Origin: Verrucomicrobiota bacterium
Lineage (GTDB): Bacteria > Verrucomicrobiota > Verrucomicrobiia > Limisphaerales > UBA8199
Length of the DNA: 21,474 bases
Reading direction: 5' to 3'
Assembly: GCA_026397855.1 (NCBI GenBank)
Contig: JAPLUA010000230.1
Coordinates: 1-21,474, forward strand
The notes below the pieces were generated by a model. The model was given only the letters and a program-made list of their open reading frames with translations, did not search any database and was not told the origin of the DNA. Position numbers and translations under genes: made by a program. Positions 6,313 through 14,308 of this stretch are shown here, one piece after another (position 1 is the first letter of the stretch; the number at the start of each line of letters is the position of its first letter).

Positions 6313-9033
6313 TCAATCCTCATCCCGAACCGCGCTAACCGCCCAGGCAGGATACGGGGCCTGCGAGCCCTTCATCGCGTGCCAGAGGATGCGGTTGAGG
6401 GCATCTTCGGGGCACTTGTCCACCTCATCGAGCGGCAACCGTGCCGAGGCGTGGGCCTGCTTGCGCAGGAGGCGATCCGAAACCTTCTTCGGGTCCGGGT
6501 TCATCTGGTCCAGGGGAATGTTGTTCGTCAGGGCCTGGAAAGGGGTGAAGTCGGGGGTCTCGCTAAAGCACGCGGTCATCGGGGTGGCGGTCGCATCCAT
6601 CTGGTTCATCGGCGGCAGGCCGAGCATCAGCTCCATCGTGCGCAGAAGGCTGGTCTGGTTGTACTGGGTGCTCACCACCGCGCCGCGCCGGGTGTAGGGG
6701 CTCGCGACATAGCAGGTGGTGCGGTAGCCGCTGACGTGGTCCCAGCCGGCCTGCGGGTCGTCCTCGATGGCGAAGATGCAGGTTTCCTTCCAGAACTTGC
6801 TGCGGCTCACGGCCTCCACGATTTGCCCGAAGGCGAGGTCATTGTCCGCGGCCATCGCTGCGGGGGTGGGGCAATTCGCCTTGGTGCCGCTGGTGTGGTC
6901 GTTGGGCAGGCTGATGATGATGAAGTTGGGGAGATCGCCCGTCTGCTCGAATTGTTTCAGTTCCTTGATGAACTGCGCCGCACGGAAGACGTCGGGGATT
7001 TGCAGCGCCCAGCCTGCGGTGTTGGTGACCAGGTAGGGCCGCACCGATTCGATGGATGGGCGGCAGTGAATCTCGATCTCACCCGCCTGGTTGACGAAGT
7101 CGCGATAATAATCCAGGAACCCGGGGGCGCGCGTCTTTGACGGGTCCCGCCAGGCCCCCTTGGTGAGGGCAAACTCGCCGTAGTTGCGGAGGGTCTTGCC
7201 GTGCGCGAACACATGGTCCCAGATGAACCCGGCGGACGAATACGCCATCGCGTCCACGGCGCTCTCCGCCCCTCCGAAGGGGTAGCTGCGGGGGAAGCCG
7301 GCAAAGGAGCGCTCCAGGTAATCGTTGGCCATGGCGCTGTCGGCCCATTGATGGCCGTCGGCACTGAGAATGCCGGAGCAGTAGGTGTTGTCGAGCAGCA
7401 CGAAGTCCCGCACGACCTTGTGGTGGTTGGGGGTGATGTTCTCACCGAAGACGCACAGAGAAGGGTCGCCGTTGCCCTGGGCCAGATCGCCGAGCACCTG
7501 GTCGTAGGTGCGGTTCTCCTGGATGAGGTAGATCACATGGTTGAAGACGCGCGGCTCGCCCGCGCGCTCAGGCACGGGGCGCGGCAGTTGGCCGGCGCGC
7601 GGCGGCTGCATGGATTCCTTCAACAAGCCGTAGCGCAGGTTGTGCAGCGCGGCCTGGGTCAGGCGCGTCAAGTTCCGCCCGTCCGGCACCGCCACCAGCG
7701 ACACCGTGCCGAAATACAGGTGTGAGTTAAACTTCACAGGCTCGCCCGGCTGGAGGCGCCGGGTCGAGCCGATGCCTTTGATATTGGCGACGCAGAGTGC
7801 CTTGCGGCCCGCATCGTAGGCGACCGCGCCGGGAAACCAGCCGACGGGGATCAAGCCCCGCAGGCTTGATCGGCCGGGCTTGAAATCAAAGAGCGCCACG
7901 GCGTTCTGGGTGCCGTTGCAGACGAAGAGCTGCTTGCCCGACTTGTCGAAAGCCAGTGCGTTTGGCTGCGCCCCGAACAAGTCCGCGGGGCTCTGCCGGG
8001 CGCAGAGGGTCTCGACGATCTGGTCCGTGCGCGTGTCAATAACGCTGAGCGTGTCGCTCCCCGAATTGGCAACCACCACCCAACGCCCGTTGGGCGAGGT
8101 GGCGATCGCACACGCCTGGAGGCCGGTCAGGATTTCGCACTTCACGCTGCCGACTTCGGGCTTCCCCTCCGTTTGCTTGAGATCAATGACCGACACCGAT
8201 CCCTCGCTGGCGATGTGGCGCACCGGGTCCACCCGCACCGACGTCTCGTGCCCGGCCGGTCCGGTCGGGCATTTGCCATCGGGTCGCCGCCCGCCCCAGT
8301 TGCTCACATAAGCCTTCTGGCCGGCCAACGCCACCCCGAAAGGCGCGAACCCGACATCCCAAAGCCGCAGCACCCGGCCGTTGGCGGCATCCAGTTCAGC
8401 CAGCCGGTTGGACAGGTTGAGCGCCACGTAAAGGCGCTTGCCGTCCGGTGACACCGCAATTCCCGCCGGAATATCAGCCTGGCGTCCTGGCACTTTGGCG
8501 GGTGGCAGGGAAATCGAGAACAGGCCCACAACCTTCCCCGCAGCCTTGACCCCGAACACCTTCACGCTGCCATCCACGTTCGCCATGTAAATGCGCGTCC
8601 CGTCCGGCGAGAAAATCAGCCCGGTGTAACTAAGTTGGCCGGCGGTGTCCGGGTGCAGGATTTCGTCGGGAACAGACTCGGGAGAGGCATCCGAAGCCTT
8701 GCCCGACGGCAAGGGTGCGTGCTGCAGAATCTTGCCCGTGCCCGGATCAATCACCACCAGGTCATGGGTCTTGCCCGCGGTTACGAGCAGCCGGCCATTG
8801 GGGCTGAGCGCAATCGCCTGCGGCCTCATGCCGGGCAGTTCGACCTGGATTCCCGCCGGTGAAATCACCTGGTTGGCGGGGGTGTAATAGCGATTCGTGC
8901 CGACCTGTCCAACGTGTTCCTCAGTTGAGTATTGTGACCCGGCAAGGGTCTGTCCACGGCAGCTTGAGTCAAGGGACTCAAGTCCAACCAACAGGGTGAG
9001 GGCGCATACGAAACGGTTCGGGACAAATTGCAT
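6313..9033 (-). CDS. Secreted YncE-type beta-propeller / phosphoesterase fusion
   Basis: This 906-aa protein starts at the ATG at 9033, where a signal peptide begins (MQFVPNRFVCALTLLVGLES). Residues about 45-450 form a YncE/lactonase-like beta-propeller with repeated blades (ALSPNGRLLVTAGK, FSPDGTRIYMANVDGSVKVF, ATSPNGRWVVVANSGSDTLSVID). Residues about 495-810 form a PF04185-type phosphoesterase domain (phospholipase C/acid phosphatase superfamily), with FNHVIYLIQENRTYDQVLG near 498-516 and later IEDDPQAGWDHVSGYRT. This two-domain layout is common in Verrucomicrobiota and Acidobacteriota. The substrate is not evident; a periplasmic or secreted phosphoester hydrolase is likely. It converges with hipA, with 19 bp between the stops. 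The upstream TTG at 9069 is in frame but would put extra residues before the signal peptide. Confidence 0.88.
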   Translation of the reverse strand: MQFVPNRFVCALTLLVGLESLDSSCRGQTLAGSQYSTEEHVGQVGTNRYYTPANQVISPAGIQVELPGMRPQAIALSPNGRLLVTAGKTHDLVVIDPGTGKILQHAPLPSGKASDASPESVPDEILHPDTAGQLSYTGLIFSPDGTRIYMANVDGSVKVFGVKAAGKVVGLFSISLPPAKVPGRQADIPAGIAVSPDGKRLYVALNLSNRLAELDAANGRVLRLWDVGFAPFGVALAGQKAYVSNWGGRRPDGKCPTGPAGHETSVRVDPVRHIASEGSVSVIDLKQTEGKPEVGSVKCEILTGLQACAIATSPNGRWVVVANSGSDTLSVIDTRTDQIVETLCARQSPADLFGAQPNALAFDKSGKQLFVCNGTQNAVALFDFKPGRSSLRGLIPVGWFPGAVAYDAGRKALCVANIKGIGSTRRLQPGEPVKFNSHLYFGTVSLVAVPDGRNLTRLTQAALHNLRYGLLKESMQPPRAGQLPRPVPERAGEPRVFNHVIYLIQENRTYDQVLGDLAQGNGDPSLCVFGENITPNHHKVVRDFVLLDNTYCSGILSADGHQWADSAMANDYLERSFAGFPRSYPFGGAESAVDAMAYSSAGFIWDHVFAHGKTLRNYGEFALTKGAWRDPSKTRAPGFLDYYRDFVNQAGEIEIHCRPSIESVRPYLVTNTAGWALQIPDVFRAAQFIKELKQFEQTGDLPNFIIISLPNDHTSGTKANCPTPAAMAADNDLAFGQIVEAVSRSKFWKETCIFAIEDDPQAGWDHVSGYRTTCYVASPYTRRGAVVSTQYNQTSLLRTMELMLGLPPMNQMDATATPMTACFSETPDFTPFQALTNNIPLDQMNPDPKKVSDRLLRKQAHASARLPLDEVDKCPEDALNRILWHAMKGSQAPYPAWAVSAVRDED

Positions 9034-9197
9034 CGGCCAACCATGCCAGAAGTCGCCGGACACAAGCAACCCGCGAGTAACCTCTGCACAGCCAGAGGAA
9101 CCTTGCGGCTGCCAATGAAGCCAGTAGAACTCCGGACTTCCATCCGCTTACTGCAAAGTCCGCGGGATAGACAACACTGGGGGACCCCTCTCCCCGA

Positions 9198-9224
9198 CCC
9201 TCTCCCCTGCTGCAGGGGAGAGGG
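9198..9224. terminator. GC-rich perfect hairpin between RES toxin and YncE-phosphoesterase genes
   Basis: Perfect 12-bp arms (CCCTCTCCCCTG and its complement) enclose a 3-nt loop. The hairpin lies in the 255-bp gap (9034-9288) downstream of the RES toxin gene. It has no run of T after it in either direction, so it may be a weak terminator or a dispersed palindromic repeat. The remainder of this gap shows no coding signal. Confidence 0.45.
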
Positions 9225-9288
9225 AGAAGCTTCCGCAGTTCTTGGTGTAGTGCATGCCGGGGACTCCTCAGTATTCCACTTCGGTCCC

Positions 9289-9897
9289 CTACATCAGCGT
9301 AACCTGATGTTTCGTGAGCCAATCAAGAGCTGCTCCGCATTTGGTTACAGGCCCGAGTGCCTTTTCACTTAATTGTGCGGCGATGCCCGCCCGGTCGAAG
9401 ATTGCCAGGCACGCTTTGTCTGTAAAACGGCTCCTGAACTTGATAGCCGGCACCTGCAAAGGATGATTCTGAATTCCCAGGCCCCATTGTTGGGGGACAT
9501 CGAGATTGGCGTTCATCAACGCGGCGAGATCCACCCCGAGCGAACTTCGAGTTGCGGTCCGGGATAGGTCACACAGATGAAAAGGCGGCACGTTGATGGC
9601 GGAGATGGCTGTGTCATCCCAAAGGGCTTGCGGCAATTGGTGCCCATTGTCATAGATGTAATCTCCAAATCGCTCGAGCAGGCACGTTTCCTGGTCAATT
9701 GCCACGTAAAGGATCTTATGCGGGCAGTTCAGGTGGGAATATCGGTGACTGGGATTCAGGCTGAAATAGATCGCATTATGTGCCTTGGGGTGGATGCGAA
9801 ACCAGGCACGAGCTATCTGCCGAGTCCTCGGCAACTGCTGAGCTGCAAAGTTGGGAGGTGGGAATCGAACCGGGCGGCTGCTGGGGCTACTCGACAT
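9289..9897 (-). CDS. RES-domain toxin (NAD+-degrading family)
   Basis: This is a 202-aa RES-family protein. The conserved blocks are recognisable: an early Arg in AWFRIHP, NAIYFSL, then HRYSHLNCPHKILYVAIDQETCLLERFGD, matching the family pattern of a strand followed by an acidic helix, and RFTDKACLAIFDRAG near the end. RES toxins resemble ADP-ribosyltransferases; several have been shown to destroy NAD+, stalling growth until the antitoxin recovers. The ATG overlaps the antitoxin stop by 11 bp, so the two genes are translated together. Its length and the antitoxin type upstream support the call. Catalytic residues cannot be confirmed without an alignment. Confidence 0.88.
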   Translation of the reverse strand: MSSSPSSRPVRFPPPNFAAQQLPRTRQIARAWFRIHPKAHNAIYFSLNPSHRYSHLNCPHKILYVAIDQETCLLERFGDYIYDNGHQLPQALWDDTAISAINVPPFHLCDLSRTATRSSLGVDLAALMNANLDVPQQWGLGIQNHPLQVPAIKFRSRFTDKACLAIFDRAGIAAQLSEKALGPVTKCGAALDWLTKHQVTLM

Positions 9898-10462
9898 AGC
9901 CCTGGGCGGCTTGGAGCACCTTTGTAAGCTCTCCCTGTCTCAGGCAATCCAGTGGACGTTTTCCGCCCAGGAACCCGTGGTTCGACAGGAAAAAGAGCAT
10001 GCGTCCAAAATCGTCGAGCCGATTGCCGGCATTCAACACTTTCAGCGCTTCTTCAATCCCATCGAGGACTTTGTGCTCTCGGAATTGCCAAACCGGAAAG
10101 CGGACGGCTTTCTGCCGTTCCTCGCGCCAAGCAATAATATGGCCCTTCTGGTAGCGTTTCAGGATGGCCTGTTTGGAGATTCCAATTTCTTCAGCAGCTT
10201 CCTCTGCGGAAATGCTGCCGCCTTCATCTGCCACGACCTTCCGGCGGGCCGGGATGCCCCGCGCAATAGCGTTGGCCAAGCGGTTATCGGACTTATCAAC
10301 CGGAAACTCTGCCCGGAACGCCTTGTCGGTCAATCTCGCGAGGTTGGGAGCAGTGGTCACACCGGCGAGGAGGCGGGACGAAGCCAGTTTCCGCAAGACG
10401 GCCCGGATGTCGTTGACGACTTTGTCTTCGGCCACATCAGCCTCAATTACTAGCGCTGCCAT
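9887..10462 (-). CDS. Xre/MbcA/ParS-type antitoxin, partner of the RES toxin
   Basis: The protein is 191 aa from the ATG at 10462. A helix-turn-helix lies at about residues 83-106 (SAEEAAEEIGISKQAILKRY). The C-terminal toxin-binding domain (about 133-190) ends with the characteristic GGKRPLDCLRQGELTKVLQA, equivalent to the family's GGxxPLDLL block that inserts into the RES active site. The N-terminal 80 residues are less recognisable. The gene lies immediately upstream of and overlaps the toxin gene. The ATG is preferred over the in-frame TTG at 10471 because it lies at the predicted transcription start. It probably represses its own promoter through the palindrome overlapping the start codon. 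Confidence 0.87.
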   Translation of the reverse strand: MAALVIEADVAEDKVVNDIRAVLRKLASSRLLAGVTTAPNLARLTDKAFRAEFPVDKSDNRLANAIARGIPARRKVVADEGGSISAEEAAEEIGISKQAILKRYQKGHIIAWREERQKAVRFPVWQFREHKVLDGIEEALKVLNAGNRLDDFGRMLFFLSNHGFLGGKRPLDCLRQGELTKVLQAAQGYVE

Positions 10463-10499
10463 ATGTATCAATATGGCACCGTTGATCTGAGTTTGTCAA
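10459..10499 (-). promoter_or_regulatory. Promoter and operator of the Xre-RES operon, probably leaderless
   Basis: On the - strand a perfect -35 TTGACA (10499-10494) and a -10 CATATT (10475-10470) are 18 bp apart. The -10 lies inside the palindrome CCATAT-N6-ATATGG (10459-10476), which also covers the ATG at 10462. The predicted transcription start is 10462-10464, so the mRNA would begin at or next to the start codon. That agrees with the lack of any Shine-Dalgarno sequence. A second TTGACA lies further upstream (10520-10515). Confidence 0.6.
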
Positions 10500-10596
10500 T
10501 TTCGTAAACCCTGTTGTCAACATGTCCCCCGCCCCCTGTGGGACTGCGCATCTACCCTCGCCATCCGCGCCGCCCGATGGCATCCTTCCCGCAGCC

Positions 10597-11439
10597 ATGA
10601 AGAAGCTGCCGAAATCGGCAAGACGATTGATCAAGCTGCTGCTGGCCTGTTTGCTGTTTCTAATTATGCTGCGCTGGTTTGAACATAGCCAGGTCTATCA
10701 CCCGGACCGGCTCCTGACCACGACCGGCGCCGAACTGGGCCGGCCGTTTGAAGATGTCGTGTTCAAAGCCGGTGACGGCGTCGAGCTCAACGGCTGGTTC
10801 TTCCCGGCGAATACCAACTCTCCCCGCGCGCGGCTGGCAGTGCTGCTGTGCCATGGCAACGGCGGCAACATCGGCCATCGGCTTGACACCTGCGCCGCCC
10901 TCCTGGCGACCGGCGCAAGCGTCTTCGTCTTTGACTATCGCGGCTACGGGCGCAGCCAGGGCCGGCCAGGCGAGGAGGGAACCTATCTTGACGCCCAGGC
11001 CGCCTGTCAGTGGCTTCGGCAGAAGGGCTTCCCCGCCACCAATATCATTGCGTACGGCGAATCCCTGGGCGGCGGCATTGCGACCGAGGTAGCCGTGCGC
11101 GAGGGTGTGGGCGGTCTGGTCTTGCAGAGCACCTTCACCAGCATCCCGGACATCGGCGCGGAGTTGTTCCCCTGGCTGCCGGTGCGCTGGCTCGCAAAGA
11201 TCCGCTACGATACCCACGCGAAGCTGCCGCACCTGAAGCTTCCCGTGCTCGTCATGCACAGCCGCGTGGATGAGATCGTTCCCTTCCATCACAGCCAGAG
11301 GAACTTTGCGGCCGCCAACGAACCCAAGCGGTTTCAGGAACTTGATGGCAGCCACAACGATCCCCTGGCCAGCCGGACCAGGTTCATGGCCGGCATGGGA
11401 GGGCTGCTCGACCTGGTGAACGGTTTCCTCGCACAATAG
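10597..11439 (+). CDS. Membrane-anchored alpha/beta hydrolase (serine hydrolase)
   Basis: The protein is 280 aa from the ATG at 10597 (MKKLPKSARRLIKLLLACLLFLIML), a basic stretch plus one hydrophobic helix acting as signal anchor. The alpha/beta-hydrolase fold is clear: LLCHGNGGNIG oxyanion segment, FDYRGYGRSQG, nucleophile elbow GESLGG with Ser156, Asp225 in SRVDEIVPF and His253 in GSHND. This is the S33-like/BAAT family resembling YfhR and BEM46-type proteins. The substrate is unknown; an esterase or peptidase is likely. An ORF extension to 10522 exists but adds a Pro-rich stretch before the anchor and is not favoured. It faces the DUF2231 gene tail to tail, with 14 bp between. Confidence 0.87.
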   Translation: MKKLPKSARRLIKLLLACLLFLIMLRWFEHSQVYHPDRLLTTTGAELGRPFEDVVFKAGDGVELNGWFFPANTNSPRARLAVLLCHGNGGNIGHRLDTCAALLATGASVFVFDYRGYGRSQGRPGEEGTYLDAQAACQWLRQKGFPATNIIAYGESLGGGIATEVAVREGVGGLVLQSTFTSIPDIGAELFPWLPVRWLAKIRYDTHAKLPHLKLPVLVMHSRVDEIVPFHHSQRNFAAANEPKRFQELDGSHNDPLASRTRFMAGMGGLLDLVNGFLAQ

Positions 11440-11453
11440 CCAGGCTTCCACGA

Positions 11454-12386
11454 CTAGCGGACGCCGCTTCTGTTAGCGACTGATACGCATTTGCTCTTTT
11501 TGGACCTTTGTCCGTCCGGCCCCTTACCTGAACTCATCCCCTCCAGCATCCGCAGCACGTCAGCGTCCGGCTTGAAGTCCCCAACCGTGCCCTTCTCCGG
11601 CGCCCCGAGATTGATCCACCATCGGAGCAGCCCGGTTTCGGCGGCCGTTGCCTGCGGCTTGCCATCCGGGGGCATGTGCTGGTCATCGTCGAGAGGGAGA
11701 AGGATGCGCTCGATGATCTGGCTTTCATCGGCTTCGCCGGCGACGAATGACGGCCCGTTCTCGCCGCCTTTCTTCGCATTCGCGAGGCTGTCGAGGTTCA
11801 GATCCCCTTTCCGCTTCTCAGGGCCGTGGCAGGCGGTGCAGCGGTCTTGCAGGATGGGCCGGATCACCTCCGCGTAGAGCTGCCGTTTCCGGAAATCGGC
11901 GGGAACGGCGGCCGCCTTTGGCGGGGCCGATTGCCCCAGCAGGGCGCGCAAGGACGCGGGCGCGTGGCGGCTGAGGAAGTCCCGGCCGTGGGTGATTTCA
12001 CTGCCGAAATGCCCCGCCACGACCAGCAGGATCAGTGTCATTAGCAAGGCAATCCGATAGGCGGCCAGCCGCCCGGGCCGGGCCAGCCACAGCACCAAGA
12101 CGCAAGCGGCGGCGAAAGCGATGCCGGTCCACCGATGCCAAAACAAGAGCTGTGCCTCGTAGCCGCCCGATTGAGCGAGCAGCCAGCCGCAGGCCACCGA
12201 ACCGGCTGAACCAGCCAACACAACGGCCAGGATCACCCGCCGGTTCTGGGCGGCGTCCTTGAAGCGCGGGAACAGGGCGAGCAGTTCCATCACGGCAAGC
12301 AGGATCAGGCCGCCGATGGGCAAATGCACCAGCATCGGGTGAAATGGACCCAGGAATAATGTGAATTCGTTCAATTGGCTGCTCAT
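11454..12386 (-). CDS. DUF2231 membrane protein with C-terminal cytochrome c (PSCyt1-type) domain
   Basis: The protein is 310 aa from the ATG at 12386. Residues 1-130 form a four-helix DUF2231-like membrane domain beginning LGPFHPMLVHLPIGGLILL. A linker leads to a periplasmic cytochrome c domain of the planctomycete type (PF07635), with heme site CTACHG (Cys183, Cys186, His187) and probable axial Met237 in DDDQHMPPDG. Such proteins are usual in Planctomycetes and Verrucomicrobiota, often near other PSCyt or DUF1501/1553 proteins. The likely role is electron transfer at the outer face of the inner membrane; the partner is unknown. The 30-residue tail after the domain is basic and unremarkable. 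The ORF extends upstream, but that region lacks family character and contains the promoter-like sequence. Confidence 0.85.
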   Translation of the reverse strand: MSSQLNEFTLFLGPFHPMLVHLPIGGLILLAVMELLALFPRFKDAAQNRRVILAVVLAGSAGSVACGWLLAQSGGYEAQLLFWHRWTGIAFAAACVLVLWLARPGRLAAYRIALLMTLILLVVAGHFGSEITHGRDFLSRHAPASLRALLGQSAPPKAAAVPADFRKRQLYAEVIRPILQDRCTACHGPEKRKGDLNLDSLANAKKGGENGPSFVAGEADESQIIERILLPLDDDQHMPPDGKPQATAAETGLLRWWINLGAPEKGTVGDFKPDADVLRMLEGMSSGKGPDGQRSKKSKCVSVANRSGVR

Positions 12387-12400
12387 GCGACGCGGTGTTC

Positions 12401-12428
12401 TGTATCTTCCCGAACCCCCGCCTGTCAA
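12401..12428 (-). promoter_or_regulatory. Candidate promoter for the DUF2231-cytochrome gene
   Basis: On the - strand a perfect TTGACA (12428-12423) is followed after 16 bp by GATACA (12406-12401), a weak -10. It would place the transcript start within about 10 nt of the ATG at 12386, supporting that start. No clear promoter was found for the divergent aminotransferase gene. Confidence 0.35.
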
Positions 12429-12514
12429 AGACTCTTTTGCCCGTGCGCGGTTCCATGCAGGTTTGGCTTGATTAACGGTCTCAAAACGGGCCAACTCTTG
12501 CGTGTCTGCGACTA

Positions 12515-13795
12515 ATGAAAGCGCACATCCTATCTGAATTAGGCCGCCGCACCGAAGCCCCGCCAATCTCCTGGCTGATGGCGACAACTCTGGCGCGGCC
12601 GCAATTGATCTCCCTGGCTGCCGGCTTCACCGACAACGAATCGCTGCCCGTCAAGGATGTGCGCCGCCTGCTGGGGGAAATCCTGTGTTCCCCGGCAACC
12701 GGCCAGGCTGCCCTGCAATATGGAACCACCGCGGGCGACCCGGCGCTGCGCGCGCTCACCGCGCGCCATTTGCAGTCGCTGGACGGGCAGCCGGAAGCTG
12801 GTCGGGCCTATTCGCCCGACCGCATGATCATCAGCAACGGCTCGCAGCAGATGCTCTACATGGTGACCGAGGCGCTCTGTGATCCCGGGGACATTGTGCT
12901 GGTGGAGGACCCCAGCTATTTCGTCTATCTCGGCATCCTGCAAAGCCACGGCGTCCAGGCGCGCGGGGTGCCGATGGAAAAGGACGGGCTGGACCTCGCG
13001 CGGCTGGAAGCCGTCCTCAAGGATTTGAAGCGCAGCGGCGAATTGCGCCGAGTGAAGCTGCTCTACCTGGTCAGCTACTACCAGAACCCGACCGGCCTCA
13101 CAACGAGCTTTGCCAAGAAGGCCAAAGCGCTCAAGCTCTTGCGGGAATACGAGCGGGCGGCGGGCCATCCGATCTACCTGGTCGAAGATGCCGCCTATCG
13201 CGAGCTGCGCTTCCAGGGCGAGGGAGTGAAATCCACCCTGTCCATCAAAGGTGCCCAGGAGCGGGTGATCTACGCCGGAACTTACAGCAAACCCTTCGCG
13301 ACCGGTGCCCGCGTTGGCTTCGGCCTCATGCCGGAGCCGGTCTTGACCGCCGTGCTTCGCATCAAGGGCAACCACGACTTCGGCTCGTCCAACCTCCTGC
13401 AGCAGCTTCTCGCCCGATCCCTTTCCACCGGGCGCTACGAGAAGCACCTGGCGGAGTTGCGGGCGCGGTATGGGCGCAAAGCCCAGGTGATGCGCAAGGC
13501 GCTGCTGGAGCATTTCCCGCCGGGCGTCGAGTGGTGGGAACCGGACGGCGGCCTCTACTTCTGGGCCCGCCTGCCGGAGCGCCTGGCCTCGGGCCCGAAA
13601 TCCAAGCTCTTCCAGAAAGTGCTCGCCAGCGATGTCTTATACGTGCCGGGCGAGCTCTGTTACGCCCACGACCCCACCCGCCGCAAGCCCAACCACGAAA
13701 TGCGCCTCAGCTTCGGCGGGGCCACGGAAGCCAACGTGCGTGAGGGCATCGCGCGCCTCGGGGCCGTGATCCGCGGCTTCCTGCAAAGCTGCTGA
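12515..13795 (+). CDS. PLP-dependent aminotransferase, class I/II (fold type I)
   Basis: This 426-aa protein is a free-standing aminotransferase without a MocR-type DNA-binding domain. It shows the fold-type I landmarks in order: AAGFTDNESLP near the start, the LQYGTTAGDPALR segment, SNGSQQML around 107-114 (phosphate-binding turn), QNPTG with Asn191, VEDAAY with Asp225 for the pyridine nitrogen, the Schiff-base lysine Lys259 in YAGTYSKPFATGARVG, and the substrate-carboxylate Arg in NHEMRLSFG near the end. It most resembles the LysN/ARO8-like 2-aminoadipate or aromatic/branched-chain transaminase group. Its specificity cannot be read from sequence. The ATG at 12515 has no strong Shine-Dalgarno sequence. 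It is divergent from the cytochrome gene and apparently monocistronic. Confidence 0.9.
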   Translation: MKAHILSELGRRTEAPPISWLMATTLARPQLISLAAGFTDNESLPVKDVRRLLGEILCSPATGQAALQYGTTAGDPALRALTARHLQSLDGQPEAGRAYSPDRMIISNGSQQMLYMVTEALCDPGDIVLVEDPSYFVYLGILQSHGVQARGVPMEKDGLDLARLEAVLKDLKRSGELRRVKLLYLVSYYQNPTGLTTSFAKKAKALKLLREYERAAGHPIYLVEDAAYRELRFQGEGVKSTLSIKGAQERVIYAGTYSKPFATGARVGFGLMPEPVLTAVLRIKGNHDFGSSNLLQQLLARSLSTGRYEKHLAELRARYGRKAQVMRKALLEHFPPGVEWWEPDGGLYFWARLPERLASGPKSKLFQKVLASDVLYVPGELCYAHDPTRRKPNHEMRLSFGGATEANVREGIARLGAVIRGFLQSC

Positions 13796-13974
13796 CAAGA
13801 TGGCGGGAAAGACAACGCCGGGGGCCTCCTCTCCAATGCCGCTAGGATTTAATGGGGTAAAGCCATTCCAAATACTCGGCTTGACCCCTGTGATCGAGTG
13901 ACGAGAGTCATGACCGCGAAATTGAATCCGCACGCGATGATAAACAGGCCAACGAACAAAACCCGGAGGGTTTT

Positions 13975-14155
13975 CAGCCATTAGCCGGTGGTTGAGCGCA
14001 GCGACACCACCGGATCAGAGTGTGAGTGGATTGCACCCCGGCAGGGGGTGCCAGCGTGAGGGGAAGTGGCTGGCACCCTGCCGGGGTGCATGGGAAGTGG
14101 AATCTGGTTGCCGGTGGTATCGCTCGTGTCTCGCTCAAACACCGGCTAATGGCTG
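13975..14155. repeat. Three-tier nested inverted-repeat element
   Basis: Outer arms 13975-13998 and 14132-14155 match at 23 of 24 positions (CAGCCATTAGCCGGTG... and its complement). Middle arms ACCACCGG (14006-14013) and CCGGTGGT (14111-14118) are perfect. Inner arms 14032-14055 and 14069-14090 match over 22 nt with a 2-nt G bulge (TGCACCCCGGCAGGG... and complement). All three are co-centred on about 14062, so the element can fold into one long interrupted hairpin or cruciform. Two GGAAGTGG direct repeats (14062-14069 and 14093-14100) lie in and near the inner arm. It resembles a dispersed intergenic palindromic repeat rather than a gene remnant. Confidence 0.8.
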
Positions 14156-14191
14156 GGATGCTTCCGGCATCATCACCAGGGCGTCAGGTTT

Positions 14192-14245
14192 GTGACACAA
14201 TCGTAACAAGGCTGCCGCAATCCCGTAACACGTCAGGCCCATACT
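14192..14245 (+). promoter_or_regulatory. Pho-box-like repeats and -10 element of the pst operon
   Basis: Six-base half-sites recur exactly every 11 bp: GTGACA (14192), GTAACA (14203), a weaker GCCGCA (14214) and GTAACA (14225). PhoB/PhoP response regulators bind direct repeats with 11-bp phasing, for example TTAACA-N5-TTAACA in Bacillus. A -10-like CATACT (14240-14245) begins 10 bp after the last half-site, the usual Pho-promoter geometry in which the box replaces the -35. The predicted start near 14252 gives a leader of about 57 nt to the GTG at 14309. Confidence 0.6.
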
Positions 14246-14308
14246 GCTGCGGGCTTGGAACTGCAGCAGAAAGACGCAAGCAAACAGCGGCCAGCCCGAG
14301 TCACAGAA

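Larger units (their letters stand above)
13796..14308. other. 513-bp gene-free region upstream of the pst operon
   Basis: This stretch holds no credible coding frame. From left to right: about 180 bp without recognisable features, the nested inverted-repeat element (13975-14155), the Pho-box-like promoter (14192-14245) and a predicted leader to phoU. No terminator with a T run was found after the aminotransferase gene. Confidence 0.7.

Noticed and set aside
6059..6697. + strand open frame spanning the end of hipA and the phosphoesterase gene
   Set aside because: It overlaps two conserved genes in other frames and shows no family motif.
9081..9098. Small hairpin CCTCTG-N6-CAGAGG upstream of the phosphoesterase gene
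   Set aside because: Six-bp arms with no associated promoter or T run are expected by chance in GC-rich DNA.
14255..14308. TTG at 14255 as the phoU start
   Set aside because: It falls within a few bases of the predicted Pho-promoter transcription start, and the added residues have no PhoU character; GTG at 14309 fits better.
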